Positions 1 through 6,676 of a stretch of 38,507 nucleotides of DNA are shown here, one piece after another (the stretch's first letter is position 1; each line of letters starts with the position of its first letter). Position numbers and translations under genes: made by a program. Source of the stretch: an uncultured Eubacteriales bacterium (lineage in GTDB: Bacteria; Bacillota; Clostridia; Oscillospirales; CAG-272); assembly GCA_934503195.1 (NCBI GenBank), contig CAKSVM010000024.1, positions 1-38,507 of the forward strand, given 5' to 3'. Below the pieces are notes generated by a model that saw only the letters and a program-made list of their open reading frames with translations, searched no databases and had not been told where the DNA came from.

Positions 1-629
1 GACGGACGTCCGGGTAATACGAAATCCAGTATGTTCGTTTACCGCACATCAGAGCTTCAGAAGGAGAGACCTGTCGTGCTTTTCAAAGAAGAAGCATCTG
101 AAGACTTCGGTCGCCCATAAAGCACTCTTACAGATCGGAAAGATCTGCAATGAAGATAAGAAGGCTAAGGTGCTCCCAAGTCCTGAAGACCGATATAATT
201 AACCGCCAGGAGAAGGTATTACCTCTTGTGGAGGCTTATTTCGCGTGGGTAAAGGCGCAGAATCCTTTAACCATACTGAGTGAGAAGACGAGGGACGGGC
301 TTTCGTACAGCATAAACCATGAGAGACAGTTAAAGACGTTTCTTGAAAACGGTATGGTGCCGATAGACAACTCCGCGACCGAGCGCGCGATACGTCCTTT
401 TACGATCGGCAGAGCCAACTGGCACATCATTGACACTGTTCACGGAGCCGAAGCCAGTGCTGTTATTTACAGTCTTGTTGAGACAGCGAAAGCCAATAAT
501 CTGAAAATTTACGAGTATCTGAAATATCTGCTTGAGAAGATCCCTGAGCATATGGATGATACGAATCTTGAATTCACAGACGACTTACTTCCGTGGTCGG
601 AATCCCTGCCCGATTGCTGCCGGAGATGA
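1..629 (+). pseudogene. IS66-family transposase remnant (5' end outside window)
   Basis: This is a decayed IS66-type DDE transposase spread over three frames. Frame 1 (1-120) reads DGRPGNTKSSMFVYRTSELQ, the part around the second catalytic region, then hits TAA at 118-120. Frame 2 (about 90-200) continues with VAHKALLQIGKICNEDKK and ends near position 200. Frame 3 (about 190-629) gives the C-terminal block, with RQEKVLPLVEAYFAWVK, PIDNSATERAIRPFTIGRAN and ETAKANNLKIYEYLKYLLE, all typical of IS66 C-termini, and the usual LLPWS tail. The segment normally lying between VVLF and the HKAL stretch, including the DGYSGY region, is missing, so there is an internal deletion as well as a frameshift near 190-200. 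It cannot make a working transposase. The family call is firm; the exact IS subgroup is not visible. Confidence 0.9.
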
Positions 630-645
630 GATGCCTGAGATGACC

Positions 646-682
646 CCGCCCACCGCTGAGACGCGGTGGGCGGATTCTTTTT
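646..682 (+). terminator. Rho-independent terminator after the IS66 remnant
   Basis: CCGCCCACCGC (646-656) pairs perfectly with GCGGTGGGCGG (663-673) around a 6-base loop and is followed by ATTCTTTTT. It lies 17 bp after the transposase stop codon. Confidence 0.75.
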
Positions 683-738
683 GGGGGTACGCGTGGTTGC
701 GCTGGTACGTAAATCCTGAAATCACCTTGGCGGAAAAA

Positions 739-770
739 TAAAAAATCGGCGGACGCGTATCGCGTCCGCC
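739..770 (-). terminator. Terminator of the 786-1283 gene
   Basis: Read on the minus strand, GGCGGACGCG and CGCGTCCGCC (748-757 and 761-770) form a perfect 10-bp stem with a 3-base loop, followed by an almost pure T tract (the A-rich stretch 733-745 on the plus strand). It sits 16 bp past the stop codon of the minus-strand gene. Confidence 0.8.
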
Positions 771-785
771 TTTGTCATTTCCGGA

Positions 786-1283
786 TTATTCGTTCGGTCG
801 TCTGTCCCGCATAAGATCGTCGTACATCTTTCCTAAAAGATCAAGCTCCTTCTGGAGCGTCGTCTCGCGGCATCTAACTATCGCGGTGATAGCCTTGGCG
901 CGTTCAGCGTCGCCAATCCCTCCGTTAGGACTCTCGTTTATCTTGAAATCCCGCATCATCTCAAGTGCCTCGTAGATGTGCTGGCAGTCGAGTCTGACCT
1001 GCTCCATGCGCTCTAAAATCAGCTCGGGTGTGACGCGGTTTTCGTGAAGTGCCTTGTAATCTTCGACCGTAAGCTCGGTCACGCGGTTTTCCGCGGTCTG
1101 TGCGTTATCCATTTTATTATCCTCCGGTATATTTTCCGGCGGGTCGGAAAGGCAGATCTCAGATTCTTCAGGACCTGTCCATATCGCCCGTCCGGCCTTG
1201 ACAAGTCCCCTCGCGCGCCTTTTATAGGTCGGCGAGAGTTCGTTTCCCTCAGTATCTGTGACGCGAATCATGTTTTCTTTCAA
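786..1283 (-). CDS. Conserved hypothetical protein with RRXRR/PLMP-like N-terminus
   Basis: A 165-residue protein of unknown function. The first ~45 residues (MIRVTDTEGNELSP, then YKRRARGLVKAGRA and an ICLSDPP strand) have the layout of the RRXRR or PLMP domain known from the N-terminus of IscB-like proteins: short strand, D..G..L.P, a basic R.AR.L...GRA helix, then a second strand. I recall similar N-termini on small hypothetical proteins of gut Firmicutes. Residues ~70-165 are predicted helical and charged, with no RuvC or HNH motif, so this is not a nuclease. Two starts are possible: TTG at 1283, placed 7 bp after AAGGGGAAG, or ATG at 1271 (MIRV...), which matches the family start better but lacks a well-placed ribosome site. 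The gene is monocistronic with its own promoter and terminator. Confidence 0.75.
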   Translation of the reverse strand: MKENMIRVTDTEGNELSPTYKRRARGLVKAGRAIWTGPEESEICLSDPPENIPEDNKMDNAQTAENRVTELTVEDYKALHENRVTPELILERMEQVRLDCQHIYEALEMMRDFKINESPNGGIGDAERAKAITAIVRCRETTLQKELDLLGKMYDDLMRDRRPNE

Positions 1284-1337
1284 TGGGTGTCTTCCCCTTT
1301 CGCGAATTTTCTGTTTTTTGTGATGGGTGCCGTCCCC
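1283..1337 (-). repeat. Imperfect 15-bp direct repeat in the 5' leader of the 786-1283 gene
   Basis: On the minus strand GGGGACGGCACCCAT (1337-1323) recurs as GGGGAAGACACCCAT (1297-1283), 13 of 15 identical and 40 bp apart. The second copy covers the ribosome binding site and touches the TTG start codon; the first lies right after the predicted transcription start. It could be an operator or translational control site, or a trace of a dispersed repeat family. Confidence 0.6.
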
Positions 1338-1343
1338 AATACA

Positions 1344-1372
1344 AGTATACCATAAATCTCGCCTTTTGTCAA
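1344..1372 (-). promoter_or_regulatory. Sigma-A promoter for the 786-1283 gene
   Basis: Minus strand TTGACA (1372-1367), 17-bp spacer, TATACT (1349-1344). Transcription would begin near 1337, giving a leader of about 55 nt. Confidence 0.85.
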
Positions 1373-1394
1373 TACCTTCCGTGTGAAATCCGCG

Positions 1395-1435
1395 AAAAAA
1401 AACGGATCCGCGCGCCGATATGGCACACAGATCCG
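1395..1435 (-). terminator. Terminator of the SPFH/zinc-ribbon/TPM operon
   Basis: Minus-strand hairpin with a 14-bp stem including three G-U pairs (plus-strand 1403-1435, loop ATAT) followed by eight T residues (1402-1395). It starts 6 bp after the stop of the TPM gene. Confidence 0.85.
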
Positions 1436-1441
1436 AAAATG

Positions 1442-2266
1442 TCAGAATGATCCTCCGCCTCCACCGTGAGAGCGTCCCGACGACGAGGTGAAGGTTGAGG
1501 AGCCGCCTCCGCCGCCTCCGCTCGAACGGTCGGTGTCCTTCGGACGCGCGGACTTGCTCATCGACGTGTAAAGGAACATATCGACCTGATTTGTCAGCTT
1601 AAGACTGTTTTTCACCGTGTAATCGGCCGCCGAACTCTTCGACGCCACGGATTTAAGCTTTCCGCGCATGATTCCGGTCGCGATGAGCGCGATTATGATT
1701 CCCGGGACCACCGCCACGTAAACAGGCGGGCGCAGATAGAGCGGATTTACCGTATAACCGTCCGCCCCGTCCGACGAGCTTTCGCGGGTCATCTCGATAT
1801 AGAGATCGCAGTACTCGGCGTAGGTAGTAAACGCGTCGGAATATTCGCCGTCCGAGAGATACGGAACAATCTCCTCGCCGACCGAGTCAATCCGGCTGTC
1901 GGTCATGACCGTGATTCCGTAGCCGTAGGTGACGATGAACCACTTGCGGCTTCCCATGTCGAGAAGCAGAAGAATTCCGTCATCGTTCTCACCGTAACCG
2001 TAGCCGTAGTAATCGTAGATATCGGCCGCGTACTGACCGATGTCGTTTCCGTTTGTCGACGTCACCGTGACGACCGCGACCTCGCATTTGTTCCGCTCGC
2101 TGATCTCAGTGAGCTTTGAGAGAAGCGTGTCGTACTCGGAATCCGAGAGAAGCTTCGCGTCGTCGACAAGAAGCGGGAGCTGACGCTCCTCGGGAATCGC
2201 GCTTGACGCGAAGATCGGCGTCATGAGAATCATCAGAACGATGACGAATGAGAATAATCTTTTCAT
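1442..2266 (-). CDS. TPM-domain membrane protein (YgcG-like)
   Basis: A 274-residue protein with a signal peptide (1-20), an extracytoplasmic TPM domain (TLP18.3/Psb32/MOLO-1 family, about 32-155, with LVDDAKLLSDSEYDTLLSKL, the NDDGILLLLDM strand and the YGYGI segment), one transmembrane helix (about 182-200), and a short cytoplasmic tail ending in Gly- and Ser-rich low complexity (GGGGGGSS, GGGGGSF). TPM proteins of this shape are anchored with the domain outside; the biochemical role in bacteria is not settled. The gene starts 1 bp after the stop of the zinc-ribbon gene and is the last gene of a three-gene operon. SPFH, zinc-ribbon and TPM genes often occur together in Firmicutes, which points to a shared membrane-associated job. 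Confidence 0.85.
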   Translation of the reverse strand: MKRLFSFVIVLMILMTPIFASSAIPEERQLPLLVDDAKLLSDSEYDTLLSKLTEISERNKCEVAVVTVTSTNGNDIGQYAADIYDYYGYGYGENDDGILLLLDMGSRKWFIVTYGYGITVMTDSRIDSVGEEIVPYLSDGEYSDAFTTYAEYCDLYIEMTRESSSDGADGYTVNPLYLRPPVYVAVVPGIIIALIATGIMRGKLKSVASKSSAADYTVKNSLKLTNQVDMFLYTSMSKSARPKDTDRSSGGGGGGSSTFTSSSGRSHGGGGGSF

Positions 2267-2267
2267 T

Positions 2268-3365
2268 TCACATCACCATCCCGAGATACTTCACAAGCCA
2301 CATGAGGAGATACAATCCCACCGAGCATCCGGCCGCAAGTCCGATAAGCCACTTAAAATACGCACCGTTGTCGCAGGGGAGATTTCCGACGAATTTTCCG
2401 GTCTGACCGTTCATCGCGAAAACGAACTTCTGATCCTTCCATGTCGTGTTCAGAATCCAGACCGGGAAGAGCGCGTATTTCGCCTTTCCGCTGTCAACTC
2501 TGACGCTGCTGTTTTCGACCGAGACCGAGGAATAGTCCGAAAGCGTCGATCTGAACGCGTTTTCGGTGCTCTTTTTCATGCGCTCGCTCGCTCTTTTCCT
2601 GCGCTCCTCGCTGTCGACGTCATAGCGGTCGGCAAGGTAGCCCGAAAGGTAGGCGGTCTGGAAGTCAACCGCGTCGGCGAGATTGAACGGCTCGATCGAC
2701 TCCATCAGATCGTCCGGCATCTTCGACGAACCGTCGGCCGGGACGTCGGCGAACGAAAGATTTCCGCCGCGGACGACCGAATAATGCTTCGTCTCGGTGT
2801 AATTGTAGTCGCTGTCGCTCCAGCTTCTGATCTTCGTCGCGCGGTAACGAATGTCCGCGTCGGCCGTCGCGTCGTAGAGCCAGAAGGGGACGTAGATTCC
2901 CTTGATCTCGTCGATGTGATTCTGACTCGTGAAGACCTTTGGTAGGAGCCGCTTTCCGGTCATATGCTTCTCAAAGGCGGCCTTGGCCGCCTTTTTGTCG
3001 AGCTTGAAGGGGATGACGAGATCGGGGCGCAGATCTCCCGAGAGCTGTCCGGTCATTACTATTGGATTGCCGCAGTAAGGGCAATGCGTCGCGGCCGTCG
3101 TGTCGTCAGCGACGATCTCGCCTCCGCAGGATTTGCAGAGGTATACCTTGAGATTATTCTTCTCTTCGTCGCTCCACTCGGACTCGTGATCGTCGACCGC
3201 CGAGAGGTCGTCGGGCTTCTGCTCCGCCAGAATATCGTCGTAGCCGCGGAGGGTTTCGAGGTCAAACTCAGTGTCGCAGTATGGGCATTTCATCTTCTGC
3301 GCCGTACTGTCAAACTCGATCTTGCCTCCGCAGCAGGGGCATTTGTATTGTAAAAGCTCAGCCAT
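2268..3365 (-). CDS. Zinc-ribbon membrane protein (TFIIB-type zinc ribbon)
   Basis: A 365-residue protein opening with two zinc ribbons: C9/C12 with C27/C30, and C77/C80 with C95/C98 (CKSCGG and CPYCGNP). A soluble region about 110-330 follows, with the VIPFKLDKKAAKAAFEKH and KGIYVPFWLYDA segments seen in this Clostridia family, then a C-terminal transmembrane helix (about 336-360). Such proteins are often mislabelled as PriA helicase because of the ribbon; no helicase motif is present. The ATG overlaps the TAA of the upstream SPFH gene by one base (TAATG), so the two are probably translationally coupled. Tail-anchored topology with cytoplasmic ribbons is my inference. Confidence 0.85.
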   Translation of the reverse strand: MAELLQYKCPCCGGKIEFDSTAQKMKCPYCDTEFDLETLRGYDDILAEQKPDDLSAVDDHESEWSDEEKNNLKVYLCKSCGGEIVADDTTAATHCPYCGNPIVMTGQLSGDLRPDLVIPFKLDKKAAKAAFEKHMTGKRLLPKVFTSQNHIDEIKGIYVPFWLYDATADADIRYRATKIRSWSDSDYNYTETKHYSVVRGGNLSFADVPADGSSKMPDDLMESIEPFNLADAVDFQTAYLSGYLADRYDVDSEERRKRASERMKKSTENAFRSTLSDYSSVSVENSSVRVDSGKAKYALFPVWILNTTWKDQKFVFAMNGQTGKFVGNLPCDNGAYFKWLIGLAAGCSVGLYLLMWLVKYLGMVM

Positions 3366-4681
3366 TACTTTACGTCGTTATCGTCGAAGATATCTCCGCA
3401 CTCAGGACAGAACTTCGGGGGATGCGCCGGATCGGCAGGTTCCCAGCCGCACTTATCGCACTTGTAGAGCTTCGCACCCTTAGGCTTCTTCGCGCCGCAC
3501 TCGGAGCAGAACTTCCCCTTGTTCACCGCGCCGCACGAGCATTTCCAGCCCTCCTCTGGCTTCTTCTCACCGCATTCCGGGCAGAACTTTCCGGTAGCTG
3601 TCGCGCCGCACGAGCATTTCCAAGAACCAGCGGGAGCGGTCTGCGCCTGTGCCTGCTGATTCTGCTGTGCCTGCTGCTGACCCATTGTAAAGAGGGTCTG
3701 GGCGTTGACGCCGCCGGCGTTCTGAGCCATTCCCATTCCCATGAATCCGGCCATCGCACCGTTCGTGTTGGAGGCGGCGGCCTTCATCGCGTCCGCCTGC
3801 GCGCCGACGAGCGTAGCGGCTGCCATCGTGGGATCCTTGTACATCGCGTTCTTCTGCGCCTGCTTGATCATCTCCTGATCTTCCTCGGGCAGCGAGAGAT
3901 TTGCGATGGCTACCGAGACAACCTTGAGTCCGCGCAAAGCTCCCCACTTTTCGGTGAGAACCTCGTTCATCGCGCTCTCGAGTTCGGGAGCGTGGTTCGG
4001 AATCTGGTTCGGACGGAGTTCAAGCTCGGAAAGCTTTCCGAATGCGGGCTGGAGCGAGGAAACGAACTCCTGCTTAAGAACCGACGAGATCTCGCTCTTT
4101 TCATAGGTCTTGCTGATATTTCCGCAGACATTCGTATAGAAGAGCATCGGATCCGCGATCTTGTAGGAATATGTACCCGAGCAGCGGATGCTGACGTCGA
4201 CGTCCATTCCGATTCTTGAGTCGACGACGCGGAACATGATCGGCGTTGCCGTGCCGAAGAGGTTGTCGATTATCTCCTTCGTGTTGAAGTAATAGACGCG
4301 CTGATCCTTTCCGGTGTCGCCGCCGTAAGTGAAACGCTTTCCGATCTGAGCGAAGGTCTGCTTTATCGAGTCGCCGAGAGAGCCGGCGAAAATGCTCGGC
4401 TCGGTCGAGCTGTCCCACGTGAACTCACCGGGTTCGGCGCAGAATTCAACGACCTTTCCCTGTTCGACGATGATCATCGCCTGTCCGTCAGCTACGGCGA
4501 TTCCTGAGCCATTAGAAATTATATTGTCCTCGCCGTGAGTGTTCGAGGAACGGCGGGAGGTCTTTTTCTGCCCCTTTGCGACAAGAGTATCCTTGTCAAG
4601 TGCTTCGCAGTAGAAAAATTCCTTCCACTGATCGGCGAGAACGCCGCCTGCCGCGCCGAGTGCTGCTTTGATAAGTCCCAT
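3365..4681 (-). CDS. SPFH-domain protein with C-terminal zinc ribbons (YdjI-like)
   Basis: A 438-residue member of the SPFH/virion-core-like family typified by B. subtilis YdjI. The start MGLIKAALGAAGGVLADQWK is the family signature, and ATG 4681 has AAAGGAG 8 bp upstream. The SPFH (band 7/stomatin-like) region covers about 30-290; a Q/A-rich linker follows; the last ~80 residues hold three zinc-ribbon-like CxC/CxxC pairs (WKCSCGA...KFCPECGEKK, WKCSCGAVNKGKFCSECGAKK in pieces, and YKCDKCG...KFCPECGD). Family members gather at membrane patches and act in membrane-stress responses; YdjI works with PspA-type proteins in B. subtilis, but no pspA is visible here. It is the first gene of the operon and has its own promoter. 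The ribbons here and in the next protein suggest a physical partnership. Confidence 0.9.
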   Translation of the reverse strand: MGLIKAALGAAGGVLADQWKEFFYCEALDKDTLVAKGQKKTSRRSSNTHGEDNIISNGSGIAVADGQAMIIVEQGKVVEFCAEPGEFTWDSSTEPSIFAGSLGDSIKQTFAQIGKRFTYGGDTGKDQRVYYFNTKEIIDNLFGTATPIMFRVVDSRIGMDVDVSIRCSGTYSYKIADPMLFYTNVCGNISKTYEKSEISSVLKQEFVSSLQPAFGKLSELELRPNQIPNHAPELESAMNEVLTEKWGALRGLKVVSVAIANLSLPEEDQEMIKQAQKNAMYKDPTMAAATLVGAQADAMKAAASNTNGAMAGFMGMGMAQNAGGVNAQTLFTMGQQQAQQNQQAQAQTAPAGSWKCSCGATATGKFCPECGEKKPEEGWKCSCGAVNKGKFCSECGAKKPKGAKLYKCDKCGWEPADPAHPPKFCPECGDIFDDNDVK

Positions 4682-4714
4682 TCTGAGATCTCCTTTACAT
4701 ATATTGATGAGAAC

Positions 4715-4743
4715 AGTATACCACATTTTGAAAAAATGTTCAA
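4715..4743 (-). promoter_or_regulatory. Sigma-A promoter of the SPFH operon
   Basis: Minus strand TTGAAC (4743-4738), 17-bp spacer, TATACT (4720-4715), about 35 bp before the ATG. Confidence 0.85.
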
Positions 4744-4793
4744 GTACTTTTTTGAAAAAACTTGTGTTTTTTGATTTATTTTCGCGTTTTTAC

Positions 4794-4822
4794 TTGCGCC
4801 GAGCGTGAAAGTGTGATATAAT
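4794..4822 (+). promoter_or_regulatory. Sigma-A promoter of the metallophosphoesterase gene
   Basis: TTGCGC (4794-4799), 17-bp spacer, perfect TATAAT (4817-4822). It is divergent from the SPFH promoter, with 50 bp between the two -35 boxes. Confidence 0.85.
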
Positions 4823-4880
4823 CTAGGTGAGATCTGAAGCTTTTCAGTGTCACAACTTTTCTGAAAGGAACAAAACTGTC

Positions 4881-5738
4881 ATGTCAAAGCTCTTTTTCGT
4901 CTCAGACATACACCTCACCGACTTTGTCGGAAGCGGTGAATACGCCGTTTCGGACGTTCTCGGATACACTCAGGACGAGCGCGTGAGGCTCCTTTGCGAG
5001 CGCGTAACCCAAAGCGGCGCGGACGAGGTCTTCATCCTGGGCGATCTCTCGATCGACGACCCGCCGTGGCGGCGCGAAAGGTTCGGAAAGGAAAATTATA
5101 CGCGAAAACTCATCGAAAATTATCTGAAACCGCTCGGAAAACCGCTTCACATGATTCCCGGAAACCACGACAGCCACACAAATGACGAGTGGCGCGAAAT
5201 GACCGGGCGCGACCGCGGGTTCGCTCTGATTTCAGGCGGAATACTCTTCATTATGCTCGATAACTTCGCCGGAACCGCGTCGGGCGCGTCGGGTTCGCCC
5301 TACACAAAATCGGACGTCGGTTTCATTAAAGCCTCACTCGGACAGAATCCCGGCAGGAAAGCGATAATCTGCGCGCACTATTTTGATTTTGAGAAGGAGT
5401 CGGACGAATTCCGTGAGCTTATCAGGGAAGACGACCGGATAATCGCGCTTGCGCAGGGACACACCCATGTCCGCTCGCTTACGATGAGGTATGGAAAGCC
5501 GCTCTATGACATCGGCGGATTCTCGTACAACTGCTACTCTTCCACCGACGCCAATGGAAGGATATTCTGGGACTTCAACCATTATGACGAGAAGAGCGCG
5601 TGGGGATATCTCATCCTCGACACCGGGACGCTCATGACAGAATACGTCTATGTAAAAGCCGATTACAACGGCTCGAACGGACATTTCCCGCGCGAGGAGG
5701 AAGTTATCCGCCAGAGTCTCATTCCCGATCCCACATGA
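4881..5738 (+). CDS. Calcineurin-like metallophosphoesterase
   Basis: A 285-residue cytoplasmic phosphoesterase. All family metal-binding motifs are present in order: FFVSDIHL (D-x-H), FILGDLSIDD (GD), MIPGNHDSH (GNHD), ICAHYF (H), and AQGHTHV (GHxH), which together bind a two-metal centre. I start at ATG 4881 (MSKLFFVSDIH) because it follows AAAGGA and puts the first motif close to the N-terminus; an in-frame ATG at 4827 would add 18 residues but lies only about 5 bp after the -10 box. The substrate (nucleotide, phosphoprotein or other phosphoester) cannot be told from sequence. It is monocistronic with its own promoter and terminator. Confidence 0.9.
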   Translation: MSKLFFVSDIHLTDFVGSGEYAVSDVLGYTQDERVRLLCERVTQSGADEVFILGDLSIDDPPWRRERFGKENYTRKLIENYLKPLGKPLHMIPGNHDSHTNDEWREMTGRDRGFALISGGILFIMLDNFAGTASGASGSPYTKSDVGFIKASLGQNPGRKAIICAHYFDFEKESDEFRELIREDDRIIALAQGHTHVRSLTMRYGKPLYDIGGFSYNCYSSTDANGRIFWDFNHYDEKSAWGYLILDTGTLMTEYVYVKADYNGSNGHFPREEEVIRQSLIPDPT

Positions 5739-5763
5739 ACAGACGCGATCCGGCCATAGAAAA

Positions 5764-5800
5764 CAAAACGCCGCCGCGGGCGATGCCCGCGACGGCTCTT
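5764..5800. terminator. Bidirectional terminator between convergent genes
   Basis: GCCGCCGCGGGC (5770-5781) and GCCCGCGACGGC (5785-5796) pair 11 of 12 with a 3-base loop. There is TCTTTT after it on the plus strand and a T-rich tail on the minus strand, so it can serve both the phosphoesterase and the nitrilase-family gene. Confidence 0.85.
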
Positions 5801-6676
5801 TTATCTTCGCGCGTCGGATCGTATAAACGGATATTCCACAGACCTGTCGAGAAGCTTTCCATAAAGCTCCGGGCGGCGGTAGGCGTTGCCATGAACCTCG
5901 GTCTCGCGGTAACGCCTGAGCGTGTCAACGTCGAGTCCGGCCATGAAAATACCCTCTCTCCCATCGGCTTCGAGAATGCAGGTGTCGCGCGAGTCCGGAA
6001 GCCCCGGCAGATAGGCGATCCCGTCAAAGACCGACGAGTGTCCGTTGCAGTCGGGCTGACCGTCCGGATAATTGCAGGTCGCGACGCAGACCATATTCTC
6101 ATACGCGCGCCCGCGAAGCTGGGAGAGGCGGTTTATCTCCATCGGGCAGGCGTTCGGCACGAGAATCAGCTCCGCGCCCATCAGCGTCAGAATCCGCGCC
6201 GACTCTGGGAACTCACGGTCGTAGCAGATCATCGCCCCGGTTTTTATCATCCCCGCGCGGGTCTCCAGCTCTCCGACAAAGAACTCATCGCCCGGAGTCA
6301 GCCGCTTTTCCTCGCCGAAATCGCAGGTGTGAACCTTGGCGTAGGTGAAGACCCCTCGGCCGTGAATATCGAACAGCGTCACAGAGTTCCTCGGAAGCGG
6401 CGCGTACTCTTCAAGATACGTCACGGCGATCGCCATTCCGAGCCGCTTCGCGAGAAGCGAAAACTCGCTTGTGAACCGACTGTCCCGCGCGGCCGCGATT
6501 TTCCTCAGCTTTCCGATATCATCCGGAATGTCGTAGCCGACGTTCCACATCTCGGGAAAGAGCGCGATGTCCGCGCCCATCCCAGCCGCCTTTTCGCAGG
6601 CCGCGATTCCCTTTCTGAGATTCCCTTCGGCCGTTCCGGTCGGAAGCAGCTGTAAAAGCGCGAGCTTAATTTTCAT
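5801..6676 (-). CDS. Carbon-nitrogen hydrolase (nitrilase superfamily)
   Basis: A 291-residue amidase/nitrilase-fold enzyme. The catalytic triad is visible: Glu42 in ALFPEMWNVGYD, Lys in YAKVHTCDFGEEKRLTPGDE, and Cys in MICYDREFPESAR, followed by the usual LMGAELILVPNACP. Such enzymes hydrolyse amide C-N bonds (for example N-carbamoyl amines or omega-amides); the substrate is not predictable here. ATG 6676 is preferred over an upstream ATG because MKIKLALLQL is the normal family start and a GGAGGG lies just before it. The start overlaps the end of the YfhO gene by 11 bp, so it is the last gene of a DUF951-YfhO-hydrolase operon. Confidence 0.9.
   Translation of the reverse strand: MKIKLALLQLLPTGTAEGNLRKGIAACEKAAGMGADIALFPEMWNVGYDIPDDIGKLRKIAAARDSRFTSEFSLLAKRLGMAIAVTYLEEYAPLPRNSVTLFDIHGRGVFTYAKVHTCDFGEEKRLTPGDEFFVGELETRAGMIKTGAMICYDREFPESARILTLMGAELILVPNACPMEINRLSQLRGRAYENMVCVATCNYPDGQPDCNGHSSVFDGIAYLPGLPDSRDTCILEADGREGIFMAGLDVDTLRRYRETEVHGNAYRRPELYGKLLDRSVEYPFIRSDARR

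Noticed and set aside
786..1283. Possible IscB-like nuclease with an upstream guide RNA
   Set aside because: Only the PLMP-like start is similar; RuvC and HNH motifs are absent and the leader is only about 55 nt.
2223..2945. Long plus-strand open frame opposite the zinc-ribbon gene
   Set aside because: It is antisense to a well-supported family gene, has no ribosome site and an Arg/Val-rich composition typical of a shadow frame.
3281..4219. 312-codon plus-strand frame opposite the SPFH gene
   Set aside because: Composition is Leu/Arg-rich nonsense and it opposes the clear SPFH protein.
5600..6655. 351-codon plus-strand frame past the phosphoesterase
   Set aside because: It crosses a terminator and opposes the nitrilase-family enzyme.
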